Assembly: GCA_022495005.1 (NCBI GenBank)
Contig: JAGYXB010001580.1
Location: forward strand, 1 to 64,000
Direction of reading: 5' to 3'
Source: Rhyacophila brunnea
Taxonomy: Eukaryota; Arthropoda; Insecta; Trichoptera; Rhyacophilidae
Length of the DNA stretch: 64,000 nucleotides
This document shows positions 33,655 to 44,678 of this stretch, piece after piece. The notes beneath the pieces were generated by a model. That model did not search any database and was not told the origin of the DNA. It saw nothing but the letters and a program-made list of their open reading frames with translations. Within the stretch, counting starts at the first letter, position 1; the number at the start of each line of letters is the position of its first letter. Made by a program: the position numbers and the translations under genes.

Positions 33655-35989
33655 CGGATACGCCCAAACACAGACTAGACTTACCTCAACACATCAGATT
33701 ACTCATAACGGACAAGAACCGTCATAGAAAACTCGGACAACGCACAGGCGATCCGGCCGCATTTGCGAGAGCCAAAGAGCTTAGAAAAAAAATCGGCAGA
33801 GAAATCTACGATTACCAAAACAATAGATGGATTAATAAACTCAAAGACCTAGTGAAGGGCACCAATCCTTACTGGGCACTCACTAAAATTCTAAGGACAA
33901 AAAAATGTCCCATTACGCCACTAGTAGGCTCAAGAGGCCCAGTCTTCTCCACAGCAGATAGAGGCGAACTTTTTGCAGATAGTTTAGTAGATCAATTCAC
34001 ACCGAACCCGATAGACTCTAAAGACATGTTAACCAAACGTCACGTCAACTCAATCAACAGAGAGGCCAGTGCAATATTAAACTCAAGACCTAGTCCACCA
34101 CCACAACCACTAACACCCGTCACTACATTAGAAACAGGATACATAATTAAGCGACTAAAGAATCGCAAAGCACCAGGCAATGATGGGATTAGCAATCTCA
34201 CCCTTAAAAAACTCCCGGATAAAAGCGTAGAAGCTCTAACACACATTATCAATGCCTGTCTAGAGCAACAGTACTTTCCAGATGCCTGGAAAATAGCAGA
34301 CATAATACTCCTGCCAAAACCAGGAAAAAACCTAAAAATTCCTCAAAACCACAGACCCATCAGCTTGCTCCCTACAATGAGCAAAGTACTTGAAAGAGCC
34401 ATAAGCTCCAGACTCAACATCATGATCTACGACAAAAAAACTCATACCGGATGAGCAACACGGATTTAGATTAGGACACCCTACGAACCATCAATTGCTC
34501 AGAACCACTGAATACATAGCAGAGACTTACAACCAACACAAATTCGCCATAGGACTGTTCTTAGATATAGCCAAAGCCTTCGACAAAGTCTGGATCGAAG
34601 GACTTATAGTCAAGCTCTCCAGAGCAGAAATTTAACTTCCGATGATTAAAATACTCAACTCCTTCCTCATTAAAAGGCAGTTCTCTGTAAAATACTACGG
34701 CACTAGGTCCACGATACGGATTACCAAAGCAGGAGTCCCACAAGGCTCCGTCCTTGCTCCCACACTATTCGAGGGTATACTGACAGAACGCATTAACTCA
34801 GTTTTTGCTGTTTTTCTGTTTTAAATGCCAAAATGTATACAATTTTACGCTCTACGTCCTGGTAAAACGCACAAAGGCATATGATATAATGGTGAGAAAA
34901 TAGAAACATTATTAAATCATATTGTTATTTTTTTATTCTGATAGAAAGCATGATAATGACTTAATGCGTTCTGCATATACAAAATACAGGACTTGTAACG
35001 TGTCGTATATTGTGTTTGCCATAAAGGTTAGTCTTTATAATGTAGAAAAAATGTTTTTAAATCATAAAAAAATCTACGTGGGAGAACGCTTTGAAAAAAA
35101 AATTAAAGTCCTTTTTGCGATTATCTAAGAACTTCTTTTAATGACTTAATGCTTTCTGTCAGTATACCCTCGATATAATCTTTACACTAGAGACATTCCC
35201 ATTCCAGAAAATAGCACCGAAAAATCTTGCATCATAGCCCAGTACGCTGACGATACTGCCATTCTCGCCAGATCAATGAACTATAACCAAGCTGTAAAAA
35301 TAGTCCAACACGCTGCAAACACTACATCTGCATGGTGTGACATTTGGCGCATCAAAATAAATGCAGACAAAAGCGCAGCAGTCGCATTCGTCAGACGCAA
35401 TAATAGACACTACCCGAGAAGACGCAAACTTCAAATGCATAATATCCTAATTCCATGGTCAAACACAGTCAAATACCTAGGACTCCACCTAGATACCAGA
35501 CTAACCTTCGTCGCCCATATCAACGACAAAATAAAGCAACCCAGAGCCATTAGAGCCAGATTAACCCCAATGATAGGCAAAAGATGCAAGCTCTCCCTCA
35601 GAAGCAAGCAACTTTTATACACAGCGATAATAAGACCAGTTCTGACCTACGCCTGCCCCATATGGGCCCATAGCAGCTCCAATCTCTTTGAAAAGCTCCA
35701 AAGAATTCAAAGCACGACACTCAGAATAATTACAAACGCCCCCAAATACGTACGTAATTCCGTGATACGCAGGGACCTTGAAATAGAAAAAATAGATGAT
35801 CACATTCTAAAACTAGCAATTAACTTCTTCGACTCCATGGAAAATCACCCTAACTTAAGCATTAGAAACCTTAACAATTATGACGAACACGTCCCCACTA
35901 AATTTAACAGACCTAGAGCCATACTCAGGAAAAGACCACCCCCCCAAAGTAATAATAAAGGAGGACGCATAGGTAGAAGAAGACGATAA
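33655..35989 (+). pseudogene. Jockey-like reverse transcriptase, frameshifted and interrupted
   Basis: The first frame runs to about 34454, with R-K-A-P-G-N-D-G-I and H-R-P-I-S-L-L-P. A shift in an A-run near 34440 moves coding to the next frame: K-L-I-P-D-E-Q-H-G-F-R, then F-L-D-I-A-K-A-F-D. An in-frame TAA occurs near 34634, then A-G-V-P-Q-G-S-V-L-A-P-T. The MITE inserts right after L-F (34770). Coding resumes at 35174 with Y-N-L-Y-T-R-D-I-P, then A-Q-Y-A-D-D-T-A-I-L. An open frame ends at 35989 with a basic tail (G-R-R-R-R). No RNase H follows. Confidence 0.8.
34771..35171. mobile_element. MITE, 401 bp, 26-bp terminal inverted repeats
   Basis: The ends read GAGGGTATACTGACAGAA (left) and its inverse (right); 25 of the outer 26 bases pair. 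It interrupts the RT coding between L-F and Y-N-L-Y of the Jockey-like LINE, so the insertion post-dates that LINE. TCGA occurs at both edges and could be a 4-bp duplication or part of the repeat. The interior is AT-rich with no gene. Confidence 0.85.
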
Positions 35990-36107
35990 CAAGATAAAAC
36001 AAATAATATACCTCTCATTTCAGATCCACGCTGCCAAGGCCGATCATCCCTGACGACCAGATAACTAATAATAAAAGAAATTATATCACTTATAGATTAA
36101 AACCACA

Positions 36108-36168
36108 GCGGAGGGGTTTTTGGCCGGAGGTGCTGCTTGCTCACCTCCGGAGTTTTTCCCCCCTCCGC
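36108..36168 (+). other. Nested GC-rich hairpin in LINE 3' UTR
   Basis: Outer stem GCGGAGGGG/CCCCTCCGC (9 pairs) and inner stem CCGGAGGTG/CACCTCCGG (9 pairs) flank a 9-base loop. Poly-T/purine strands lie between the two stems. It probably acts as an RNA structure at the 3' end of the Jockey-like element. Confidence 0.65.
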
Positions 36169-37007
36169 GGCTCAAATTTTGATGAGCAACCGGGCTAAGA
36201 CCCGGAAGCAACAGACGAAAAAGATGCGATTACTGCTGTAACATTAGATACTGATTAACTACGAGCCTCTCTCCTGGTCTCCCTGGGAGCACACGCCTGG
36301 AACTCACTCCCAAAACCTGAAGAAGATGACCCCAGAATTGGAAGCAAACTGGACCAAACGCTGGACTCCACAGACCGAACGCTGGACTCCGCGGAGCCGG
36401 ACAAAAGCGAGGTGGGGGGTGGGGACAACGACGGTGACGGGTGGCGGTGACGCGAGGAGACGGACGGACCTTGTTGAAGAATCTGACGAAGCTTACTAAA
36501 ATCTCTTTCTCTCCTTCTTTTTATACAATTTTCTCTTTTCTTTTCTTATCTGCTAAACTTTGCAATACACCACTAGAAACTATAGAGGAGAACCCTCTCA
36601 CGGTTTTCCTCAAAAACCGGTCTAAAATTAAATTAAACTAAAAACAGTAAATTAAACTAAAATCAACAGTCGGAAGCCAACAGCGGTGGAGTGAGGTTGT
36701 ACAACTTCGCTTGCGTATTCGTGTCGCTATTCGCCTGGTTACTCGCGAACGGTTATAAATACGGGATACAACAAAAATAATATTGTTTGTAAATGAATTT
36801 GACAATAAACTCAACATGTGTGGTCCCATGTGATTTTGACAATCAGTGCCAGTGCTTGAGAAAAAGTGAAAAATATTTATTGTTGCACGGATAGTGCACT
36901 TTGTGCGGGGAGTGCGTCAAACGCTGTGAAGCGAGGGGTTGTCCACACTGTTTTTGTTCACACTGTTGCGCGAATTCCAAGACCGCGTGAACGGCAAAAA
37001 CAATAAA

Positions 37008-38212
37008 ATGGAAAACACCACAATGGAAGTGAATGAAACGAAAAAAACGAAGAAGAAAAGAAACGATGATGAAGAGGAAGTGGTTGGAGAAAAAGAAGAA
37101 GAATGGCAGACGGTTACCTCTGGAAAAAAACCCAGAAGAGACTCTGGGGTCACTCCAAAGGGAAACCAAAACATCGTCATGATAGCGATGGAAGTAAAAT
37201 TCCATTAAAGCTGAAAATAGCGCAGATGCTGCATAAGGCAGGAGTAAAAGTACAGAAAATTTACAATAAAAATTTAAAGACGTACATCCAAGTAGAAGAC
37301 GAAAAAGAAGCAGATAAAGTGAAACAAGCTGGAGAACTCAAAGATCTCGGTTTTGTGACCAAAGAGAATGACTCCTGCTCTTATGGAGTAATAAGAAAAG
37401 TCGATATTGATATGGACCTCCAAGAACTGCAAATGGAAATCAAAAGTGATGCAAAAGTAATCAACCTTAAGAGGTTGACAAGAAAAGGTGATACAGGAGA
37501 GCTGACAAAGACCTCGTCAGTCAGTATTAAATTTGGGGAGAAAATATTGCCGAGAACAATTTACATATATGGAGTCTCTTTTGCTGTAGAACCGTATGTA
37601 TTCAGGGTTATGCAATGCTACAAATGCTGGCGATATGGGCATATCGCGAAAAATTGCGGACGTACAGTAGAAACGTGCCCTAAGTGTGGTGAAAACCACA
37701 AAACCTGCGAAAAAAATGAGGAAATTACGTGCATCAATTGCAAAGGTAACCACGCGGCAAACAGCCAAAAATGCCCAAAGTGGCAAGAGGAAAAGAATTG
37801 CAAAGAAGCAATGAAAAAAATGAACATACCTTTCAAGGAAGCAAAAAAAAATATGTTAAATAATAGCTATGCGGACATATTAAAACAAAAAAAAATCGTA
37901 GGAAGAGATGAAGGCGAAACAATTCAAAAAACTAAGGAAATCAAAAAGAAAGAAGAAGCGGTGGTAGAAGCTTCAGGCTCAACAATAATAGCTACAGGTA
38001 GTAGCGTAAAGCCTACAAAAAATAAGAAAAATTCAAAGGGGAAGACAGAGGTTAACGCGATGGGAGAAATTATGAAAGTCTTGCTGAAAGGGGGAGACTG
38101 GCAGCAGATCATTAAACAACTAATAATTAAAGCAGTGGACTGGGTATGCAAACACTTCAAAGAAGGAAACTTAGGGGAAATTCTAGGGGAGGTTCTGCAG
38201 CAAAATGGATAA
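37008..38212 (+). pseudogene. LINE ORF1 (gag-like, CCHC knuckles), one frameshift
   Basis: The start is taken at ATG 37008; an in-frame ATG at 36939 is also possible. The lysine/glutamate-rich N-terminus reads W-Q-T-V-T-S-G-K-K. Near 37155-37175 the frame shifts by one base, and the rest is open to 38212. The knuckles are C-Y-K-C-x4-G-H-x4-C, C-P-K-C-x3-H-x3-C and C-I-N-C-x3-H-x6-C. A Lys-rich linker follows, then a C-terminal stretch with paired Trp. The stop overlaps the ORF2 start in ATGGATAA (38205-38212), as in the two telomeric LINEs. Confidence 0.85.
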
Positions 38213-41200
38213 TAAAAAACAAATTAGGATTTTACAATGGAATGCCAGAAGTATGAAGCAAAAGAAGGATGATATAGAACTCTACTTAATAAGACAAAAA
38301 TTTCAATAGCATTAATCTCAGAGACTTGGCTGAGGTCTGAATTAGACTATCTGAAATTCAATGATTACACGATGTATAGAAAAGACAGAGGGGATGGTTA
38401 CGGAGGAATAGCGATTCTGGTGCATAAAACACTGGCGTCTAAAGAAAAGACCCTACAAGGCCTTCCAACTGAACTGGAGGCATGTCAAGTCGAAATCAGA
38501 GGGACACAAAAACTAAAAACAGTGACAGCAATATATTGTAAACCCAATGTTACCATTCGGAAAAACGCATGGAGCAGGCTCTTCGATCAAATGGGAGAGG
38601 GATCAATTATGGGTGGGGATTTCAATGCACACCACCCAATGTGGGATCATATACTTCGAGACGCAAGAGGAGAGGATGTCGCTGACGTATGTCTTGACTC
38701 TGACTTAGTAGCGATTAACAATGGACAAAGTACCAGGGTCGCCCCTCCAAATCAGAGAGGAGCGGCACCGGATATAACATTTATCTCCAATGAGCTGGTA
38801 CTGGAAACCGATTGGAAAATAGACTCCGATACTATGGGCAGTGACCACTTACCCATTATCATCGAGTTTGTGGAAAATCAATGCCAAACAGAAATTATCC
38901 CAAGAAGAAATTACCCTAAAGCAAACTGGGAACAATATCGAGAAATCATCTCAAATGACATAGACAGACTTACAGAACCTACCAGAGATGTACAAGTAGA
39001 GTATGATAAATTGGAGGCAATATTGAATAATGGGGCAAATTCAAGCATTCCGAGACTCAAAGTATGCAGTCACCCAAACTTTAGACCAAAACCATGGTGG
39101 AACTCCGAAGTATCAAAGGCAATCGCTGAGAGAAGGTTTGCCTATACTCGCTTCAAAAAAATCAGTTCAACAGAAAACTACCTAGAACTAAAGAAAAAGC
39201 AAGCCACAACTCGAAAAGTAATCCTAAAAGCCAAAAGAGAAAGTTGGAAAGCATTTTGTGACTCCGTCAACTCGGAGACTTCCTACTCAGAAATGTGGAG
39301 AAAAATGAGTTGGATGAAGGGCAAATCGGGAAACAAATTCAAAAATCAACTGGATGAAAGCATGGCGTCACTCCTCCTTGAACAACTAGCAAGTAAAAGT
39401 GACGAAACGAAGGAAGAAATTGCAGAACAGGAAACATATAATCCTAATGATACAATGAATGAAATTCTTACAGTGGCGGAACTAAGATCAGTAACCAAAA
39501 ATAAAGACACTGCCCCCGGCATGGACGAAATTTCATATTCCATGATCGCTCAGCTGCCAGAAACCGGAAAAAATAAACTAGTGGAGATATTCAACTTAAT
39601 CATGGAAACCGGAAAAGTCCCTAGGCAATGGAAGGAAACGATGATTATCCCAATCTTAAAACCAGGGCGAGACCCTACCCTAGTGTCGTCAGTCAGACCA
39701 ATTGCACTCATATCATGCATGTGCAAAACGTTCAACCAGATGATTGCAAGAAGAATCGAATGGTTTGCAGAGAAAAAACAACTATTTCATCACAATACTA
39801 CGGGATTCAGAAGGCAAAAGTCGACTCTGGAGAACATAGGCAACCTAGTACTAGACATCAATGCAGCACAGGTCAAAAACGAAGTAACTCTGACAACATT
39901 CCTGGACATCCAGGATGCGTATAATAATGTGCATGTGAAAGAAGTGTCAAGGGTGTTGAATGAATGGGGAATCGGTGGGAAGATCACTAAATATCTTAAG
40001 CAGTATTTAAATGAAAGAAAAATCACCATGTGCATTAATAATGAAAAGAAGAGTACGGTATGCTCAAGAGGCCTTCCGCAAGGAGACCCCCTATCCCCAT
40101 TACTATTCAACATTCTTACAACTGACATATTAAAGTTAATAACAAGGGTCAACATTGTACAATATGCAGATGATTTTGCACTTTTTTGTTCGGGAAAAAG
40201 AGTAGATGAATGTCAAAGGTTAATGCAGAAGAGTCTTGACGAAATAAAATTATTATTGGAAACGCGAGGCCTCAAAGTAGCTCCCAGCAAAACTAAGGTG
40301 GTACTTTTTGCCAGAGGCAAGAGACAAAACCAGCTTAACTTAAAAATCGACGGCACTATAATAGAAAGAGTAGACACTTATAAATTTTTAGGTATGAACC
40401 TGGACTATAGACTAACGTGGAAGCATCATATTAGTCATTGCGCGAATAGCCTGACACAACCTCTGAACATACTCAAAGTACTGGCGGGAGGTGGGTGGGG
40501 CGTACACCCCATTCATATGAGAAGGTTATACACGGCACTCATTAGAAGCCGATTAGATTACGGGAGCATGTTTTACCACTCCGCTGCCGAAACTAATTCG
40601 GTGAGGCTAGATCGCATCCAGTCCAAAGCATTAAGAATATGTGGAGGATTTATCAGGACAACGCCCATTCACGTGCTACAAGCGGAACTCAGCGTGCCTC
40701 CACTGAATGTCAGGAGATGGGCACTGGCTACCAAGACATGGATGAAGTGGAAATCTATAATAGATAGCCCCTTATTGGCAAAGGTGAAACTCCTATACGA
40801 GCTCGTTGAAAGCAATACATACTATGAGAAAAGAAAGCTCCCACTACTGGTAGGAATCCTTAAAGCCACAGAAAGTTGGGAGGTATTAAATACAAAATGC
40901 CTAGGTATGTATTCGCTAAGGAGGCCAGTTGGTACCTACGACCTCAGCTCTGTTATCCAACTAGAGGTCAAAGGAATAGACAAACCAAAACGGAGCATAG
41001 TATCCGATAAAGCAAGAGAGCTTGTCGAAAAAATGCTGACAGAGAGGTACGCAGGATGGAGCCACCTTTATACAGATGGATCCAAAGATCAGAATAGAGC
41101 AGGAGCAGCTCTTGTGATACCAGAAATAGGTATAAACAAGAGCTGGAAGCTAAACCCAGCAATACCAATAATGACGGCGGAACTCATCGCGATAAACGAA

Positions 41201-41923
41201 GCAATTAAATACACTTTAAGCGATGATTTCTCGGCGCAATCCGCTGTCATTTTAACAGACTCCAAAAGCGCTTCACAACATCTTGCCGCAGCAACTCGCT
41301 CACATAACAGTAAAACCATAGCATACCACATCCTTGACCAGATCGACGCCAAGAAAAATAGAGGAGGAGATCTATGCCTTCAATGGATCCCATCGCACAT
41401 GGGCATTGAGGGAAATGAAAGGGCAGATGATCTGGCAAAGGAAGCCGGCCATTCAGGGGTACCATATCAGTGGATACCAGAAAACCTGGACTGGAATGAG
41501 GCTATAAAAAAAATGTGCCATAGTATGTGGATAGATTTTCACCATAGGGCATCATTAGAAAAGGGGAAATGGAGTAAGTCAATTCTACCATCACCACGAG
41601 AGGTGCCCTGGTTTGTAGAGTCTTCTTTGACGAGGAATGAGCTTAAGTTAATACTGAGGCTAAGAACAGGGCACACCATGGGCAAAAGATTTGATGTCCT
41701 CATGGGAAGAAACGAATCGCAGCTCTGCGATGAATGTCATGTTTTAGAGGACATTGTACATATAGCACTGCAATGCCCCAAATATGAAATTCACAGAGTA
41801 CAGCTGCGAATTGCAGATATATATGAGAATGTCGACGAATTGAAGGGTGTCCTGGCGGTGGGTAAGACGGAAGAGCTAGGCAAAATTGTAAAGTTATTTA
41901 ACAGAATAGGAGTGAGGACCTGA
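38205..41923 (+). pseudogene. LINE ORF2 (endonuclease, RT, RNase H), one frameshift near its start
   Basis: Starting at ATG 38205 it reads I-L-Q-W-N-A-R-S-M, the usual endonuclease opening. A one-base shift near 38283 then gives an early TAG at 38307-38309. The other frame continues (T-K-I-S-I-A-L-I-S-E-T-W-L) and stays open for over 1180 codons to 41923. Endonuclease: G-G-D-F-N-A-H-H and S-D-H-L-P. RT: P-G-M-D, F-L-D-I-Q-D-A-Y and Y-A-D-D-F near 40159. RNase H: Y-T-D-G-S near 41071, T-A-E-L, L-T-D-S-K and G-N-E-R-A-D-D-L. C-terminal finger: C-D-E-C ... H-I-A-L-Q-C. One indel from a complete polyprotein, so recently active. Confidence 0.88.
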
Positions 41924-42022
41924 TCGACGGATCCCCTTCTAGAAGAGAAGAGGCGATATGATAGCGAAGTCGCAGTCAAAGCCTCGGTAAAATCACAAAA
42001 AAAAAAAAAAAACTAAAATCAA

Positions 42023-42991
42023 ATTAAAATCGCACACAGTAAACTCAAACAACCTATAACCCAGATCATTTACTCCAGATGAAGGGGATGACGCGAATGC
42101 TGATGCGCCCCATTATCAAGTAGGAATATCCCAAGTCAAGTACAAATTCAGTAGTTGACTTCTTCGTTTTGAGCTAAGTGCTATACTCCACGTCCGTCTT
42201 CGCAAAGATTTGCAGGCGATCGTGTTTGAAAATCTATCGGGGGAAGATTTTCTTCGTGCGCAGTACGTACAAATACGTCACCGCGAAAACGTCATCGATT
42301 TACTCATCCAGTAGATGAGACGTCATTAAGTACCTAGTACCTAAAGGTACATTTCGAAAAGGGACAGCGGCTCCCAACCTTTTATAGTAGGTGCCTCATT
42401 AATATAATAATCACGTAGCCATACAAATAGAATAAATAAATATCAAAATAAACATAAGTAGATATATAGTATAATATTAAGTGATTAAAATAAGTTTTAT
42501 GTAAATAAATATTCTCGACTTATTTGTAAATAAAAATATTCGTGATAACTGATAAGTTACCAAATAAAATTGTTTTATTAAGGAAAAATTAAATTAATAA
42601 TTAAACTATAATTAAAAATGGCTTTTGACTTAATACAGATCCTCGATCCATATAATCAGTCACAATACAGCACGTAAGCTCGGTGACATTGGGTTTGAGT
42701 CACCGGCTGATTTTGACGTTTCACGTAGTGACCGTGAATCTATTTTAAATTAAAATAAATAATATACCTACTAAATTCTGACGTCATCCTAGTATTGGGT
42801 GGCGTCTTCAGGCAGTTATAACGAAGTGTTACTGTGGTGTGTTCACAGATGTCATTATGAACTCTTACTTTGACCACCCTCTCCACCCCATTGCTGAGCT
42901 AGCCTAAAGCAAGGGATCTCAACCTGTTTAGGGACAGGGCCGGTTGAGAATTTTAACGCCTTTGCACTTTACCAGGACCGGGGTGTCGTCA
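42023..42991. other. No gene recognised
   Basis: AT-rich flank after the LINE target duplication. It has several GGTACCTA-type words near 42330-42350 and no credible exon. It ends GGTGTCGTCAC at the edge of the next telomeric tract. Confidence 0.5.
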
Positions 42992-43008
42992 CTAACCTAA
43001 CTTAACCT
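42992..43008 (+). repeat. Telomeric-type (CCTAA)n, left flank of SINE
   Basis: TAACCTAACTTAACC, preceded by GTCAC. It is short and slightly degenerate. The same repeat resumes after the SINE poly(A). Confidence 0.85.
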
Positions 43009-43201
43009 TGAGGCGGCTCGTGGTGCAGTGGGTAAGGCGCTGACCTTCCACCCAAGAGTTCTGGGTTCGATTCCCGGTCATGACAAAAACATTTATATAT
43101 TTTTCTCAAAGCCTGGGTGTTTGTGATTGTTCAAAATTACTAACAACCACATTGTACGAAAAAGCAAGGATATGGTTATTAATAATTCTATAAAAAAAAA
43201 A
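43009..43201 (+). mobile_element. tRNA-derived SINE inserted in telomeric repeat
   Basis: The head carries RNA polymerase III promoter boxes: A-like TGGTGCAGTGGGTAAGG (43021) and B-like GGTTCGATTCC (43063). The body contains AAAGCCTGGGTGTTTG. The tail holds TTGTACGAAAAAGCAAGGA (43152-43170), identical over 19 bases to 11757-11775 of telomeric LINE copy 2 and at a similar distance from poly(A). About ten A follow, then AACCTAACC, the same junction and phase as the three LINE copies. This suggests mobilisation by the telomere-targeting LINE machinery. Confidence 0.85.
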
Positions 43202-43214
43202 CCTAACCTAACCT
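43202..43214 (+). repeat. Telomeric-type (CCTAA)n, right flank of SINE
   Basis: CCTAACCTAACC directly after the SINE poly(A). Confidence 0.85.
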
Positions 43215-43540
43215 CCAAAGTTATAGATTTTTATAGAATTCCAAAGTCCAGATTTAAAGTTTTTTATAGAATTTCAAGGTCCAAAGTTATAGAACTTTTA
43301 TAGAATTCCAAAGTCCAGAAATATTGAATTTTTATAGAATTCCAAAGTCCAAATTTATAGAACTTTTATAGAATTTTATTAGAATTCTAAAGTCTATAGT
43401 CCAGAATTGTGGAACCTAATCTCACCTTACCTTACCAAAGTCCAGAATTCTTGAGCCCAAAATTATAGAATTCTATAAAATTTTCGAGTCCAAAGTATTA
43501 GATCTCTTAGTCCAATGTCCAGAATTATAGAACCGAACCT
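43215..43540. repeat. Degenerate tandem repeat, unit about 30-40 bases
   Basis: The phrase TATAGAATTCCAAAGTCCAG and variants recur roughly ten times with uneven spacing. Unit boundaries drift, so copy number is approximate. Confidence 0.75.
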
Positions 43541-43547
43541 ACCCTAA

Positions 43548-44102
43548 GTTGGGTGCAGATTAGCTGCAGGTAGGGTGGAGATTAAGTGGAGGTTGGGTGC
43601 AGGTGAACTACAGGTTGGCTGAAGGTTGACTACAGATTGATCGAAGGTTTGGTGGAGGTTGGGTGCAGGTTTACTACAGGTTGGGTGAAGGTTAGGTTCA
43701 GGTTGACTGCAGGTTGGGTAGAGGTTGGGTGAAGGTTCGGTGAAGGTTGAGTGCAGGTTGACTAAAGGTTGGCTGCAGGTTGGGTGCAGGTTGACTACAG
43801 GTTGGCTGCACGTTGGGTGAAGGTTGGGTGCAGGTTGACCACAGGTTTGCTGCAGGTTGGGTGAAGGTTGTGTGGAGGTTGGGTGATGGTTGGATGCAGG
43901 TTGACTACAGGTTAGATGAAGGTTGGGTGCAGGTTGGCTGCAGATTAGGTGCAGGTTGGGTTAAGTTCGGGTGCAGGTTGACTGCAGGTTGGGTGAGGTT
44001 GCTTGGAGGTTGGGTGAAAGTTGGTGGCAGATTGGGTGGAGGTTGGCTGAAGGTTGACTACAGGTTAGCTGCAGGTTGGGTAAAGGTTGGATGCAGGTTG
44101 AG
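43548..44102 (+). repeat. G-rich 11-bp minisatellite
   Basis: About fifty degenerate copies of GGTTGGGTGCA-like units (variants GGTTGACTGCA, GGTTGGCTGCA, GGTTGGGTGAA). The plus strand is strongly G/T-biased with closely spaced GG and GGG runs. A 99-codon open frame inside it (43813-44112) has an 11-residue period only because the DNA has an 11-base period, so I do not call it a gene. Confidence 0.9.
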
Positions 44103-44678
44103 CTCCAAATAGACTTTTTTCAGATTTTTAATAGTTTTTGAGAAAAAAAATCTTGAATGCTTAAAACTGGAGATTGTCCAAAGGAACACATCTTGCCCTC
44201 TTATGATTATGATACAAAATGCGCAAGTACCATCTTTTATTTTTATGGCGTAAGTACCTACAGTACGAGGCAAAGAAGAAATCGAAAAGGTCTAGCTCTC
44301 CCATATTTTTATTGTATTATCTTTACAATACTTAGTCGTGATACTTTTAATATTTTCTTCTTATTACTATTCCATCAATCGGTTTCATCTGCGCGAGACC
44401 CGCTTCAGGATGTGGGAGCCCCGCAGGCTCTATTACACACTACGTTGATACAATATGAACTGCAGAATTGATTGTCAACCCATTGCACTATGCTCGTTTT
44501 CTTCTAGCAAAATTTCTTCATCCCCATCAATAATAACATAATATTACAAATTTTCCAGTCAGGATCAATGGTATCGTCATCATTAGACACATTGTCATCC
44601 TCAGAGTTCTCGGGGAACTCAGTCATATTCTCTTCAATCTCACTCTATATCAGAGGTCTATAACTATAATATACTTTT

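Larger units (their letters stand above)
33655..36200 (+). mobile_element. Jockey-like LINE, 5'-truncated and degenerate
   Basis: RT coding without an endonuclease at its start and without RNase H at its end, which fits the Jockey clade. It is interrupted by a 401-bp MITE (34771-35171). The 3' UTR holds a strong nested hairpin (36108-36168). The tail becomes A-rich around 36620-36660, where the next LINE inserted. The exact 3' end is uncertain. Confidence 0.7.
36667..42009 (+). mobile_element. I/R1-like LINE with RNase H, full length, 5.34 kb
   Basis: It begins CAGTCGGAAGCC, has a 341-base 5' UTR, ORF1 with CCHC knuckles, ORF2 with RNase H, a short 3' UTR and poly(A). AAACTAAAATCAA flanks both sides (36654-36666 and about 42010-42022), a 13-bp target duplication whose first A bases merge with the poly(A). 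It inserted in the A-rich tail of the Jockey-like LINE, not in telomeric repeat. Only two single frameshifts are visible. Confidence 0.9.

Noticed and set aside
43215..43540. CRISPR-like array
   Set aside because: Units are degenerate with uneven spacing, no unique spacers, and the genome is eukaryotic; it is a minisatellite.
43813..44112. 99-codon open frame with an 11-residue repeating pattern rich in G, W, V
   Set aside because: The pattern follows from an 11-bp DNA minisatellite read in all three frames; there is no start context or homology.
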